64,000 nt of DNA from Hoeflea sp. YIM 152468 (lineage in GTDB: Bacteria > Pseudomonadota > Alphaproteobacteria > Rhizobiales > Rhizobiaceae): positions 62,001 to 126,000 of the forward strand of contig NZ_JARGET010000008.1 of assembly GCF_029210485.1 (NCBI RefSeq), read 5' to 3'. The position numbers were made by a program, and so were the translations under genes. Below are positions 10,001 through 18,381 of the stretch, piece after piece. Numbering within the stretch: the first letter of the stretch is position 1; each line of letters starts with the position of its first letter. Below the pieces are notes generated by a model. It saw only the letters and a list, made by a program, of their open reading frames with translations, searched no databases and was not told the DNA's origin.

Positions 10001-12098
10001 CGAGAGCCTTCTCCATGGCGTCAGTCCGGTTTGTCAGTGTCGTGTCGATGAGCACGGCCACATTGGCTGTGGAGAGATCGACGTGTTCGGCAACCGAGGC
10101 CGTGGAGGCAACAATGCGCTCTGCCCCTTCCGTCAGCGCCTTCTCAAGCGCCCCGGTGCGCTCGGCTGCCGTCGCTTCCATGCGCTCGGCCACCGTGGCG
10201 GTGGAGGCATCCATCTGCTCTGCAACAGTGGAGCTGGAGGCAACGATACGCTCGGCCCCGTCGGTGAGCGCCTTTTCAAGGGCTCCGGTGCGTTCGTCGA
10301 CTGTGGACTGCATCCGCTCGGCGACGCTTGCTGCCGTGGCTTCGACACGTTCGGCCGCGCTCGAAGCGGAAACCTCGATCCGCTCGGCGACATCGGATGT
10401 GGAACTCTCGATGCGGTCGGCACCGCCGGCCAGCGCGGATTCGAGGGCCTGGCTGCGGTCCGAGAGGGTCGAGCCAATGCGCTCGAGGCTGGCGGCGAGA
10501 ATGCCGTCCATGGCGCTGGTGCCACCGTTCAGAGTCTCGTTGATGCGTGACAGGCTGTCAGACAGCTTGCCGTCGAGGCTGCCAATGCGGCTGTCGAAGG
10601 CGGATGTGAATTCGCCGACACGCTCGTCGAAGGCGCCGGTCAGGCGGCCGACGGTGGATTCAAGCTTCTCCTCGAAGAACCCGGAGCGCAGATCGAGATC
10701 CATGATGGCATCGTCGGCGCTCGACTTGAGCGCCTGGCTGAACGACGCGCCCTTCTCATCGAGAGCGGAATTGAGCGAGGCAAGGGTCGCCTCAAGGCCT
10801 GAGGCAATGGCCTGCTGGCCATCGAACAGGCTGTCGGAAATCTCGCGGGTGCGGGCAATCAGCGTTTCATTGAGTTGACGGGCGCGCTCGCCCAGCGCTG
10901 CATTGAGCTTCTCGGTGTTGGCGTCAAGTGTCGAGGCCCGGGTTTCAAATTCCGACAACAGCGCCTTGCCGCGATGATTGAGCTGCACATTGAGCATTTC
11001 CAGTCGGGTGTCGAATTCGTCCGTCAGTTCGCCGCCGGAGCTCTTGAGGGCCGTGATCAGCGCCTCGGTGCGGCCGTCAAGCACGTTCTCCAGTTCCTGG
11101 CTGGTCTTGGACGTGCGCTCCTGAAGCGCCGCGGCACGGATTTCCATCAATTGGGCAAAGGCTTCACCGGATGTCGAGATCCGGGTGGCGATTTCCTCGC
11201 TGGCGGTCGTCAGTTCTTCCTTGAGCTGCTCATGGGCGCCGGCAATCGAGGCGCGGATGCGCTCGGCATGGTTGACGATGGCATCGCGTTCGCTGCCGAG
11301 TTCATGCACCAGCCCGCGGACGCGCATTTCATTGTCGGTATAGCTGCGCTCCAGCGCATTGACTTCCGAATGAACCAGCGTTTCGAGCTCGGACGCGCGT
11401 GCGATGGTCCGTTCGATGCCTTCATTCATGGCCGAGACTTCGCGACGCACAGCCTGGCCGACGGTGAGAATGCGGTCGCCGGCGACGTTCTCGGGCTCAG
11501 CCAGACGCAGGGCAACTTCGGCCATTGAGCGGGCAGCGGAGCGCATTTCGCGGGCGCGGGCCATCATCATCGAAAAGGCGAAGAAAATCAGGATCGGGAT
11601 GATGATGGCCACAAGAAAGCCGATGGCTGCGGGCATGGCCAGCAGGTCCGTGACAGAGCGGATCTGCCAGATGGCCGGCGCAAACAGCAGGTTGGCCAGG
11701 CCGAGCACACCGACTGTCCACAACAGCGATATCAGTGCCGCGTTGCGCAGGGCGCCGCGGCTTGAACGGCTTTCGAGCGCCCGCAGCAATCCGGCCGTGG
11801 TCTTGCGGCTGTCGTCATTGGCAGGGGCCATCGGGCCTGCAGGCGTGAAGGGCGGCGTGGGAGACCGGGGCGCTGTGCTTTCACTCGGGGCTGTGTTGTC
11901 CGTCCCTGCTGCAGCCGCGCTCTTCGCACCGGCGTCCTTGAGTTCGCGTGCCGCGCTGGAGACCTTGACCTCGAGTTCTTCAAGCGAGATTTCATCAAGC
12001 GCGTCCAGGCTGTCATCACCCAGGTCGATCTTCAAGGCGTCTTCAAGCGCCTCAAAGGTCTGCTCTTCAATGCTCTTGTCCGCTGGTGTCTTACTCAT
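7026..12098 (-). CDS. Giant membrane-anchored coiled-coil protein, GPR/RgsE-like polar growth factor
   Basis: 1,690-residue protein. Layout: acidic N-terminus (1-55), Pro/Thr/Ala-rich linker (60-100), two transmembrane helices (about 119-143 and 152-180), then some 1,300 residues of nearly unbroken helix rich in Ala, Glu, Ser and Arg with 11-residue periodicity. A Pro/Ala-rich disordered linker (about 1483-1556) and a conserved C-terminal domain of about 100 residues (YQRGERDVFTRRLYTLKGQQ ... TGKVYTMLAHASGRFGRN) follow. This matches the growth pole ring protein GPR of Agrobacterium (about 2,100 aa) and RgsE of Sinorhizobium, which form a ring at the growing pole and are needed for polar peptidoglycan insertion. 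Start: an in-frame TTG lies 9 bp upstream, but the ATG at 12098 is better spaced from GAGG. Identity is by architecture, not alignment. Internal tandem repeats are listed separately. Confidence 0.78.
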   Translation of the reverse strand: MSKTPADKSIEEQTFEALEDALKIDLGDDSLDALDEISLEELEVKVSSAARELKDAGAKSAAAAGTDNTAPSESTAPRSPTPPFTPAGPMAPANDDSRKTTAGLLRALESRSSRGALRNAALISLLWTVGVLGLANLLFAPAIWQIRSVTDLLAMPAAIGFLVAIIIPILIFFAFSMMMARAREMRSAARSMAEVALRLAEPENVAGDRILTVGQAVRREVSAMNEGIERTIARASELETLVHSEVNALERSYTDNEMRVRGLVHELGSERDAIVNHAERIRASIAGAHEQLKEELTTASEEIATRISTSGEAFAQLMEIRAAALQERTSKTSQELENVLDGRTEALITALKSSGGELTDEFDTRLEMLNVQLNHRGKALLSEFETRASTLDANTEKLNAALGERARQLNETLIARTREISDSLFDGQQAIASGLEATLASLNSALDEKGASFSQALKSSADDAIMDLDLRSGFFEEKLESTVGRLTGAFDERVGEFTSAFDSRIGSLDGKLSDSLSRINETLNGGTSAMDGILAASLERIGSTLSDRSQALESALAGGADRIESSTSDVAERIEVSASSAAERVEATAASVAERMQSTVDERTGALEKALTDGAERIVASSSTVAEQMDASTATVAERMEATAAERTGALEKALTEGAERIVASTASVAEHVDLSTANVAVLIDTTLTNRTDAMEKALAAGAERIDATLNERSAALFGSLAESTESLDRRLAERAGTFSASVDQAGDALDERLAARAKAIESGLASASERLAATLDVEGQRFTEIAKSASDQVDATFLKGTDHIDERLTTMNNMLGIGLDTVSKTIEGKATGLAAKLREAVSQASAELDAEALKAGESLQSVSTGFAGRMDEQTREFVHRIDTHVDERTANIASHAENIAARISAGATELSGEANRISDLVERVGETVGKQADAISETLDATEARFAAQATALASRLEQETGAISTRIGETASELVSSLDDKAEAINVRLADSGDKLVARTGSLGEALDQKAVTIIQRLVEAEQAMDVRATAVHSTLDERTRELNSMLASRSAELSRVIDEQARPLVDRYVSSGEEFADRLTEVTQASTDRLRAENAALINAITNRTSETLSAIESVNQSLSGNVGALLERLGASNQEISSVIATAASTLGAANSQLSQTSGEISASTEKAAELLSGSARLLDGKVERLTDISSRTLNQVGAIAGRFDDHSKVLASASDLLGAAQSNLATTLEERREALQSLSLGLVSRSEQIEATMQSLEGIVEQAFAGADDLSKRAAMRLEGGLRNAAENAGKLLGETEDRAHAAAGLMRESMREALNEADTILSQTEGRAQKAAGSVRISLQAAMEDADKLLNSTEGRAQSAADSLRQSLNAAMADADKLLSTTETRAQSAAGSMRESVREAIEDAIGRFSGATEEIRQSAASIRSELDDTRSELKRGAFDLPEETRESAAAMRRAVGDQIKALQELSQIVGQSGYRAEVAEPAPRPRAVAQQQPAPRRDPAPAAAAPAPRAEPAAPAQRAPLRGSLDTAAAAPAKSQGWVSDLLRAASREEEAPAPAPVANRTPERNPRHVVESLNSLSVDIARAIDHDASVDLWRRYQRGERDVFTRRLYTLKGQQTFDEIKNKYGREPEFRAAVDRYIADFEKLLSDVARNDRDNMMTQTYLTSDTGKVYTMLAHASGRFGRN
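7872..8219 (-). repeat. Four tandem 29-residue (87-bp) coding repeats
   Basis: Residues about 1294-1409 of the GPR-like protein are four consecutive 29-residue units with the pattern A-(D/G)-K-L-L-x-x-T-E-x-R-A-x-x-A-A-x-x-x-R-x-S-(L/M/V)-x-x-A-(M/L/I)-x-(D/E). Units start with AGKLLGETED, ADTILSQTEG, ADKLLNSTEG and ADKLLSTTET. Length is invariant; the two middle units are closest in sequence. Confidence 0.85.
10032..10295 (-). repeat. Two tandem 44-residue (132-bp) coding repeats built from 11-residue units
   Basis: Two adjacent 44-residue units in the GPR-like protein both begin ERTGALEKALT(D/E)GAERIVAS. A third, diverged unit (NRTDAMEKALAAGAERIDA) follows. Each is made of four 11-residue (hendecad) steps such as VAEQMDASTAT and VAERMEATAAE, and further hendecads lie upstream to about base 10,440. 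Confidence 0.8.
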
Positions 12099-12476
12099 GC
12101 CACTCAAGCCTCGTTACTCTCAACAGGGTATGGGCGCGCGCACAGCCCGATTTCGAACCTCTCAGGCGAGCACAACCGGCTTGCATAGACGTACGACGCG
12201 ACCGGGGCTAACCGATTCTAGACCCTCAAACTCTCAAATAAGTGACACACACAACGCTAATTAACAAATTAAAGCGGTGGGATACGGGCTGCGTCCACTG
12301 GTTTTTAACATCTGCGTGTCTCGAAAAGAACCACAAACGTCAATGAAACGCCATATTTACGGGCTGTTAACCATTCCGGCAGGTTTTCCAGGGGGCATCG
12401 CAGCAATCTTTACCTGATCTAGAGCCTCACGGAGCCATTCTTGTCTCATCTATCGTTGAAGTAAAGGAATTCCGCA
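12099..12476. promoter_or_regulatory. Divergent control region between the GPR-like gene and the Hpt gene
   Basis: 378 bp without a gene. The middle (12230-12390) is clearly more AT-rich than its surroundings and holds several TTAA words, including TTAACAAATTAA near 12258 and TTAACCAT at 12367-12374. TTAACCAT resembles a CtrA-type half site, but no full TTAA-N7-TTAA box is present. The region must contain promoters for both divergent genes. AAGGAATT immediately before the ATG at 12477 is the Hpt ribosome binding site. Confidence 0.5.
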
Positions 12477-12845
12477 ATGGCGGCGCTCAGTATCGCGTTT
12501 GAAGTTCAGGACCTTAGCTGTCAGCCTCGCCCGTCAGGAAGCCGACCCATCGACCTTGTGCATCTTGCCCGCCAGACCGGGGGGGACAAGGCGCTGGAGA
12601 CGGAAGTTCTGGCTCTGTTTGCCCGCCAGGTCCGGCAGGCCGTGGCCCAGATTGACGAGATGAAAGCCGCTGCCCGCTCCGAACTGGCACACAAGATCGC
12701 CGGAGCTGCCAAGGGCGTGGGAGCCTTCGAGGTCGCGCGCTGCGCCGCCACGCTTGAGGCTGAGCCGGACAGTTCCGCCGCAGTGGTGGCGTTCACCAGG
12801 GCTGTGGTCGATGCCGATACGTTCATTATCGGGCTGACGCGCTAA
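12477..12845 (+). CDS. Orphan Hpt (histidine phosphotransfer) domain protein
   Basis: 122-residue single-domain protein. The [12 protein letters not shown] stretch (H72) fits the Hpt signature H-x-(L/I)-x-G-x-A-x-x-(I/V)-G-A, with helices on either side of the right length for a four-helix bundle; the Lys usually four residues after the His region is Ala here. Hpt proteins carry phosphoryl groups between receiver domains in multistep phosphorelays. No kinase or response regulator is adjacent; the nearest phosphorelay gene is cckA about 12 kb away. It diverges from the GPR-like gene. The start has a good AAGGAATT site. The gene is probably monocistronic, since the ferredoxin start lies 140 bp downstream. 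The partner kinase is unknown. Confidence 0.8.
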   Translation: MAALSIAFEVQDLSCQPRPSGSRPIDLVHLARQTGGDKALETEVLALFARQVRQAVAQIDEMKAAARSELAHKIAGAAKGVGAFEVARCAATLEAEPDSSAAVVAFTRAVVDADTFIIGLTR

Positions 12846-12985
12846 GCGGCGCCGCAATTGCACTGTTAAACAGCCAGTTTGGAAAACCATGCCGCGTATC
12901 ACTGTCGCAGCGTGGTTTTCATTCTTGCCTCACACTGTCCAGCGTGTATGAAAGCCTCAACCCCATGTTAATGCCAGAGGCCGCA

Positions 12986-13306
12986 ATGACCAAAATCTCC
13001 CTTGTCACGTTTGACGGTACGCGCTTTGATGTCGAAGCCGAGAACGGTTCAACCGTGATGGAAAACGCGATCCGCAACTCCGTACCCGGCATCGAAGCCG
13101 AGTGTGGCGGGGCCTGCGCTTGCGCGACCTGCCATGTCTATGTCGATGAGGCATGGTCGGAAATTGTCGGTGCGCCGGCGGCGATGGAAGAGGACATGCT
13201 CGACTTTGCCTTCGATGTGCGTCCGACATCGCGACTTTCCTGTCAGATCAAGGTTCGCGAAGAACTCGACGGACTGGTTGTGCATGTGCCCGAGCGGCAG
13301 GCCTGA
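12986..13306 (+). CDS. 2Fe-2S ferredoxin, adrenodoxin/FdVI type
   Basis: 106-residue soluble electron carrier. Cluster ligands are C40, C46 and C49 in [11 protein letters not shown] plus C86 in SRLSCQI, the spacing of ISC-type or FdVI-type vertebrate-like ferredoxins; C44 is an extra cysteine common in this group. Start chosen at 12986, where AGAGG precedes the ATG, rather than an in-frame ATG 42 bp upstream. The gene is followed 27 bp later by a ferredoxin-NADP reductase, which is its likely electron donor. Probable roles are Fe-S cluster assembly or feeding a P450 or oxygenase; the sequence does not decide between them. Confidence 0.92.
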   Translation: MTKISLVTFDGTRFDVEAENGSTVMENAIRNSVPGIEAECGGACACATCHVYVDEAWSEIVGAPAAMEEDMLDFAFDVRPTSRLSCQIKVREELDGLVVHVPERQA

Positions 13307-14359
<1,053 letters not shown>

Positions 14360-14420
14360 GGCTGGCGGTTGATCCGCTCTCATCCATGGGTGAAGTAATA
14401 TGGTGTAATGAGGCAAAAAT

Positions 14421-14451
14421 AGCCCCGCTTTCCACAGGAGAAAACGGGGCT
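14421..14451 (-). terminator. Stem-loop terminator between ferredoxin reductase and IS
   Basis: AGCCCCG (14421-14427) pairs with CGGGGCT (14445-14451). Read on the minus strand it is followed by ATTTTTG, so the U-tract suits leftward transcription, although it also lies 60 bp past the rightward ferredoxin reductase gene. It probably served the convergent pair FNR (plus) and DUF922 (minus) before the IS inserted to its right. Confidence 0.6.
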
Positions 14452-14563
14452 AATGGGCGCATCAGTGACCAGACTCGATGAGGGAGGATCAACAAGTGAG
14501 GTCCTTGCGCCAGGGAGCCCGAATCAATTCTTTGAATGTGCTCTTGAAATCATATTTAACTAA

Positions 14564-14577
14564 TTAGTCGTCCGTGA
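14564..14577 (+). repeat. Left terminal inverted repeat of the IS5 element
   Basis: TTAGTCGTCCGTGA matches the inverted right end at 12 of 14 positions. The CTAA just outside may be one copy of the target duplication. Confidence 0.7.
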
Positions 14578-14729
14578 AGAATTCCCAACCATTTGATTTC
14601 ACTGCCTGACCGGGTATTTTCAAGTATTCGTTTTCGCAAGAGATCGGGTTTTTTGGCGCGGGTTTCTTGCAATTTGATTTGTGCTTTTCGGTGTGATTCA
14701 CTGCTCCAATCGTTGATTTGGAGGGTGCG

Positions 14730-16076
14730 ATGAAGCCTCGTGACGTTGTTCAAACCGGCCAGAGCGACCTTTTTCGCTCCAGGCTCGATCAGATCATCGA
14801 CATGGGCCACGAAAAGGTGGTTCTGGCTGGTCATATCGACTGGCAATTCCTGTCGCAAAAATGCGGTGGCAACTACAGCGACAAGCCCGGTCATCCGGCG
14901 CTGCCCACCCGTCTGATGGCAGGGCTGCACATTCTCAAATATGCCGACAACCTGTCAGATGAGGAGGTTTGCGCCCGCTGGGTCGAGAACCCCTATTACC
15001 AGCACTTCTGCGGCGAGGAATTCTTCTCCCACAGCTTGCCGCTGGACCGCTCCTCCATGACCCGCTGGCGTCAGCGGATGGGTGAGGAAAACATTCAGTC
15101 GCTGCTGCAGGAAAGCCTAGCGGTCGCAGTGAAGGTCGGGGCAGCCAGACCTGCTGACTTCACCCAGGCGATCGTTGACACCACGGTGCAGGAAAAGAAT
15201 GTCGCCTTTCCCACCGACGCCAAACTGATCCACCGGGCGCGCCAAAAGCTGGTCAAGCAGGCCCGGGATGCAGGCATTGATCTGCGCCAGTCCTATGCCA
15301 GGGTCGGCAAGCGCGCCTTGATTGCCCACCAGCGCTACGCCCACGCCAAGCAGTTCAAACGGGCGAGAAAGCAATTGAGAAAGCTCAAGACCTATCTGGG
15401 GCGCACCATTCGCGACATCGGCCGCAAGAGCAAAGGCAATGCCGCGCTTGAAGAGGCCTTCCTGCGTCCCCTCTGGCTGGCCGAACGGGTGATGACCCAG
15501 AAGCCGCGCGACGCCATCCCCAAGAAGATCTATTCCCTGCATGCGCCAGAGGTCGAATGTATTGGCAAGGGCAAGGCTCACAGACCTTACGAGTTCGGCG
15601 TCAAGGCTTCGATCGCCACAACGCTCAACCGCTCAAAGGGCGGCCAGTTCGCCATCCACGCCAAGGCGCTGCCCGGCAGGCCTTATGATGGCCATACGCT
15701 CGCAACAGTGATCCCCGAGATCGAAGCGCTGACAGGCGCGACCCTCAAACGCATCCTCGCAGACGCCGGATACAAAGGCCACAACGCGCCACAAAGCCAC
15801 AAATTCCGTGTCTTCACCGCAGGCCAGAAACGCCGCGTCACACCGGCCATCAAACGCCAGATGAAACGACGATCAGCTGTCGAACCGGTCATCGGGCATC
15901 TCAAAGCCGGACACAGAATGGACCGCAATTACCTCGCCCACGAAAAAGGCGACGCCATCAACCCGATCCTCGCCGCCATCGGATACAACTTCCGCCTCAT
16001 CCTCAAATGGATCAGGCTTCTTTGGCTCCAAATCTGGATCAAGTGGGTAACCAATCAATCAGCGATAATCGCGTAG
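14730..16076 (+). CDS. IS5-family transposase (DUF772 + DDE domain)
   Basis: 448-residue transposase. The N-terminal DUF772 region (LPTRLMAGLHILKYADNLSD, about 58-77) is followed by an RNase-H-like DDE domain with the first Asp in AIVDTT (D150), the second in ILADAGYKGH and the Glu in SAVEPVIGHLKAGHRM. A basic segment (about 200-240) lies between the first and second acidic residues. Full length and without frameshift, so possibly active. Start at the ATG at 14730, preceded by GGAGGG; a TTG 12 bp upstream is also in frame. The stop codon lies 2 bp before the right inverted repeat. Confidence 0.92.
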   Translation: MKPRDVVQTGQSDLFRSRLDQIIDMGHEKVVLAGHIDWQFLSQKCGGNYSDKPGHPALPTRLMAGLHILKYADNLSDEEVCARWVENPYYQHFCGEEFFSHSLPLDRSSMTRWRQRMGEENIQSLLQESLAVAVKVGAARPADFTQAIVDTTVQEKNVAFPTDAKLIHRARQKLVKQARDAGIDLRQSYARVGKRALIAHQRYAHAKQFKRARKQLRKLKTYLGRTIRDIGRKSKGNAALEEAFLRPLWLAERVMTQKPRDAIPKKIYSLHAPEVECIGKGKAHRPYEFGVKASIATTLNRSKGGQFAIHAKALPGRPYDGHTLATVIPEIEALTGATLKRILADAGYKGHNAPQSHKFRVFTAGQKRRVTPAIKRQMKRRSAVEPVIGHLKAGHRMDRNYLAHEKGDAINPILAAIGYNFRLILKWIRLLWLQIWIKWVTNQSAIIA

Positions 16077-16077
16077 A

Positions 16078-16091
16078 TCACAGTCGACTAA
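16078..16091 (-). repeat. Right terminal inverted repeat of the IS5 element
   Basis: TCACAGTCGACTAA, inverted match (12 of 14) to the left end; the transposase stop lies 2 bp inside it. TTAA follows outside. Confidence 0.7.
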
Positions 16092-16418
16092 TTAACCTTG
16101 TGCGAATATTGTCAGGAGTGCCGGGTGTAAAATTGGGGTTCGCCGAAAGGGCGCCATTTTACCTTGACATGAGCAAGTATCTCTACCGGAAGGCCTGCCC
16201 TGACAGGTCCGGCGCTGCACTGCACAGTCAATGCGGCTCTTCGCGTAGCGGATTTTCCATTCTTTCTTCGATCTTTGCAGCCGGTGCTGAATTTTGTGCC
16301 TGCCGATAGTGCCTCTGCTGTAAACTGATCTGAGTGCAATTCCGCCTTGAAGGTCAGATCGGAACTTTGGGAGTAGACCCGCAGACCCGGTTCCGGCATT
16401 TGCCGCACACTCCCGGCA
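16092..16418. other. Non-coding flank right of the IS
   Basis: About 330 bp between the IS and the DUF922 gene. I see no RNA gene, strong terminator or convincing reading frame. It is more AT-rich than the surrounding genes. Because the DUF922 gene reads leftward into it, it may be that gene's untranslated 3' region, now separated from the stem-loop at 14421-14451 by the IS. Confidence 0.4.
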
Positions 16419-17036
16419 TCAACCGCCGCTGCGCAGCTTTTCGACCTTGAAACGAAGCATGCGCAGCATGCGCCGCTCGAAGCTGGCGGCCTCGACCCGG
16501 TCATATCTTTCCTGATCCGCCGCATGTTTGTCGATGATCGACTTGCTGGTTTGGCTGGCGCGGGCTTCCATCAGCTTGCAGGTCGGCTCGGGACGAAGCG
16601 CCTCCAGCGCCTTTTCCAGCTTGCGGGCATATTGGCGGGCAATTTCGGCATGCCGCTCTTCGTGGCGCTTGATGTCGGATGACAGCGTGTCCCAGATCAG
16701 GACCGTTTGCCGGTCTGCCTTGCTGCGGTTTTTCCAGCGTGGCAGCGTCAGGTGGGTTTCGAGTTTGACGGTGGCGGCGACAACGCGGCATTTGCCTCCG
16801 GCATTTTTATATTTGACCGAGCCACCGAGCTTGATTCTGGTGGCGCCGGGATGCCGGATTCCGGATTTCGAGAGGACCGGTCCATGCTTGGACAATTCGC
16901 GCTCGAGGTCGGCACCGGTCAGGCCGCCAACGGTGAAATAGGCGTAGGTTTTTGTGATCAACGGGTCGGCGGATCCCTGGCTTGCGGGAAGACACAGCAA
17001 CAACAGCGCCGTTAAGGTGAGGCGAACAGCGCCCAT
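16419..17036 (-). CDS. DUF922 secreted protein with HEERH motif (putative Zn protease)
   Basis: 205-residue protein with a cleavable signal peptide (about 1-23, LTALLLLCLPASQGSA). The remainder matches the DUF922 family, which is annotated as predicted secreted Zn-dependent protease. The HEERH at 125-129 is a variant HExxH, preceded by the conserved VLIWDTLSSDIKRHE. Two cysteines (C83, C153) could form a disulfide in the periplasm. Start at the ATG at 17036, preceded by GGGAG; a longer frame adds 14 residues without a good ribosome site. It is divergent from folP. Proteolytic activity has, to my knowledge, not been shown for the family, so the role is open. Confidence 0.8.
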   Translation of the reverse strand: MGAVRLTLTALLLLCLPASQGSADPLITKTYAYFTVGGLTGADLERELSKHGPVLSKSGIRHPGATRIKLGGSVKYKNAGGKCRVVAATVKLETHLTLPRWKNRSKADRQTVLIWDTLSSDIKRHEERHAEIARQYARKLEKALEALRPEPTCKLMEARASQTSKSIIDKHAADQERYDRVEAASFERRMLRMLRFKVEKLRSGG

Positions 17037-17141
17037 GGAAAACTCCCGTCTCAAACAGTGCCCGGGAACTTGCGCCATGGCGTCAGCTCATGCAACAGCA
17101 AGCAGGAGCCAAATTGCCACAGTTGCCGGGAAACAAGCCTC

Positions 17142-18020
17142 ATGCCCTTAACCTCCGAACGTGTGTTTGATCCGAGACCTTACAGGCTGGGCCGTCATCG
17201 GCAGCTCGAGCTGGGTCTGCGCGCACGGATCATGGGAATTCTGAATGTGACCCCGGATTCGTTTTCGGATGGTGGCCGGCACGCCGATGCGGAGGCGGCC
17301 ATCAACGCGGCGCGCGCCATGGTCGGCGAGGGGGCCGACATCATCGATATCGGCGGTGAATCAACCCGGCCGGGAGCGGATGCTGTCAGCGCCCTGGAAG
17401 AGCAGCAGCGAATCATGCCGGTGATCGAGGCATTGGTGCAGGATCACCAGATCCTGATCTCGGTGGACACGTGGCGGGCTGAAACCGCCCGGCTGGCGCT
17501 TGCCGCCGGCGCGCATCTGATCAACGATGTCTGGGGGCTGCAGCGCGAACCGCAGATTGCGCGCGAGGCGGCGGAGGCGGGCGCGGCAGTCGTCATCATG
17601 CATACCGGGCGCGATCGGACGCGTCTGCCGGATCTGATTGACGACCAGCTCCACTGGTTCGCCGGCTCGCTGGAGATCGCCCGGAGCGCAGGTATTGCAG
17701 ACGACCAGATCCTGCTCGATCCGGGGTTCGGATTTGCCAAGGACGCGTCAGACAATCTGGAGCTGATGACACGATTTGCCGAATTGCATGCGATGGGGCT
17801 GCCGTTGCTGGCGGGAACGTCGCGCAAACGGTTCGTCGGCGCGCTGACCGGGCGTGAGGCGTCCGACCGCGATGTCGGGACGGTGGCGACCAGCGTGGCT
17901 CTGCGGTTTGCCGGTGCGGCGATGTTTCGGGTGCACAATGTCGCTTTCAACCGGGATGGACTTGCGGTTGCGGACGCGATGGTTCAAAGCAGCCGCGAAA
18001 AGGAGCCCGGTCATGGCTGA
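17142..18020 (+). CDS. folP: Dihydropteroate synthase
   Basis: 292-residue folate-pathway enzyme joining 6-hydroxymethyl-dihydropterin diphosphate and p-aminobenzoate to give dihydropteroate; target of sulfonamides. Motifs: ARIMGILNVTPDSFSDGG (pterin/diphosphate loop 1), DIIDIGGESTRPGA (loop 2), LINDVWG, ILLDPGFGFAKD, LLAGTSRKRFVG and the C-terminal FRVHNVA. Start chosen at the ATG at 17142; the longer frame overlaps the divergent DUF922 gene and has no similarity. Its stop overlaps the folB start by 8 bp, so folP-folB-folK form one coupled operon. Confidence 0.95.
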   Translation: MPLTSERVFDPRPYRLGRHRQLELGLRARIMGILNVTPDSFSDGGRHADAEAAINAARAMVGEGADIIDIGGESTRPGADAVSALEEQQRIMPVIEALVQDHQILISVDTWRAETARLALAAGAHLINDVWGLQREPQIAREAAEAGAAVVIMHTGRDRTRLPDLIDDQLHWFAGSLEIARSAGIADDQILLDPGFGFAKDASDNLELMTRFAELHAMGLPLLAGTSRKRFVGALTGREASDRDVGTVATSVALRFAGAAMFRVHNVAFNRDGLAVADAMVQSSREKEPGHG

Positions 18021-18381
18021 CTGCTACACCATCCGTCTGGTCAATTGTGCGTTTTTTGCCCGCCATGGCGTTCATGACGAGGAGGAAGTCCTCGGCCAGC
18101 GCTTCTTCGTTGATGCCGAGCTTGAGGTTGAGCGGGGTGATGCGCTGGACAAAGATCGCATCGAAGGGACTGTCCATTACGGCCTGGCATTCAAGGTGAT
18201 CGAGGAGATTGTCACCGGCAAGCGGCGGTGCATGATCGAAACCCTGGCGTTTGATATTGCCAAGGCACTGTCGGCCCGGTTTCCGCAAATCCGCATGGCG
18301 CGCATCACCGTTCGCAAGCCCAGCGCACCGGTGCCAGGAATCCTGGACCATATTGAAGTCACGGTCGAACATCGTGGCTGA
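18013..18381 (+). CDS. folB: Dihydroneopterin aldolase
   Basis: 122-residue enzyme converting 7,8-dihydroneopterin to 6-hydroxymethyl-7,8-dihydropterin, the step before folK. Features: VNCAFFARHGVHDEEEVLGQ (active-site Glu region), VHYGLAFKVIEEIV (conserved Tyr), IETLAFDIA and ARITVRKPSAPVPGILD with the catalytic Lys. Family length is about 120. It overlaps folP by 8 bp at its start and folK by 8 bp at its end, which fixes the ATG at 18013. Confidence 0.95.
   Translation: MADCYTIRLVNCAFFARHGVHDEEEVLGQRFFVDAELEVERGDALDKDRIEGTVHYGLAFKVIEEIVTGKRRCMIETLAFDIAKALSARFPQIRMARITVRKPSAPVPGILDHIEVTVEHRG

Larger units (their letters stand above)
14564..16091 (+). mobile_element. IS5-family insertion sequence, about 1.53 kb, apparently intact
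   Basis: One full-length transposase gene is flanked by 14-bp imperfect terminal inverted repeats, TTAGTCGTCCGTGA at 14564 and, inverted, TTAGTCGACTGTGA ending at 16091 (two mismatches). The bases next to the ends are CTAA (left) and TTAA (right), which fit the YTAR-type 4-bp target of the IS5 group but differ by one base, so the duplication is either degenerate or the ends are off by a few bases. The element lies between two convergent genes and breaks neither. Confidence 0.85.

Noticed and set aside
9687-10550. 287-codon plus-strand frame rich in Gly/Cys repeats
   Set aside because: Antisense shadow of the 44-residue coiled-coil repeats of the GPR-like gene.
12230-12300. TTAACAAATTAA as a CtrA site
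   Set aside because: The half sites are 4 bp apart instead of 7; kept only as part of the AT-rich control region.
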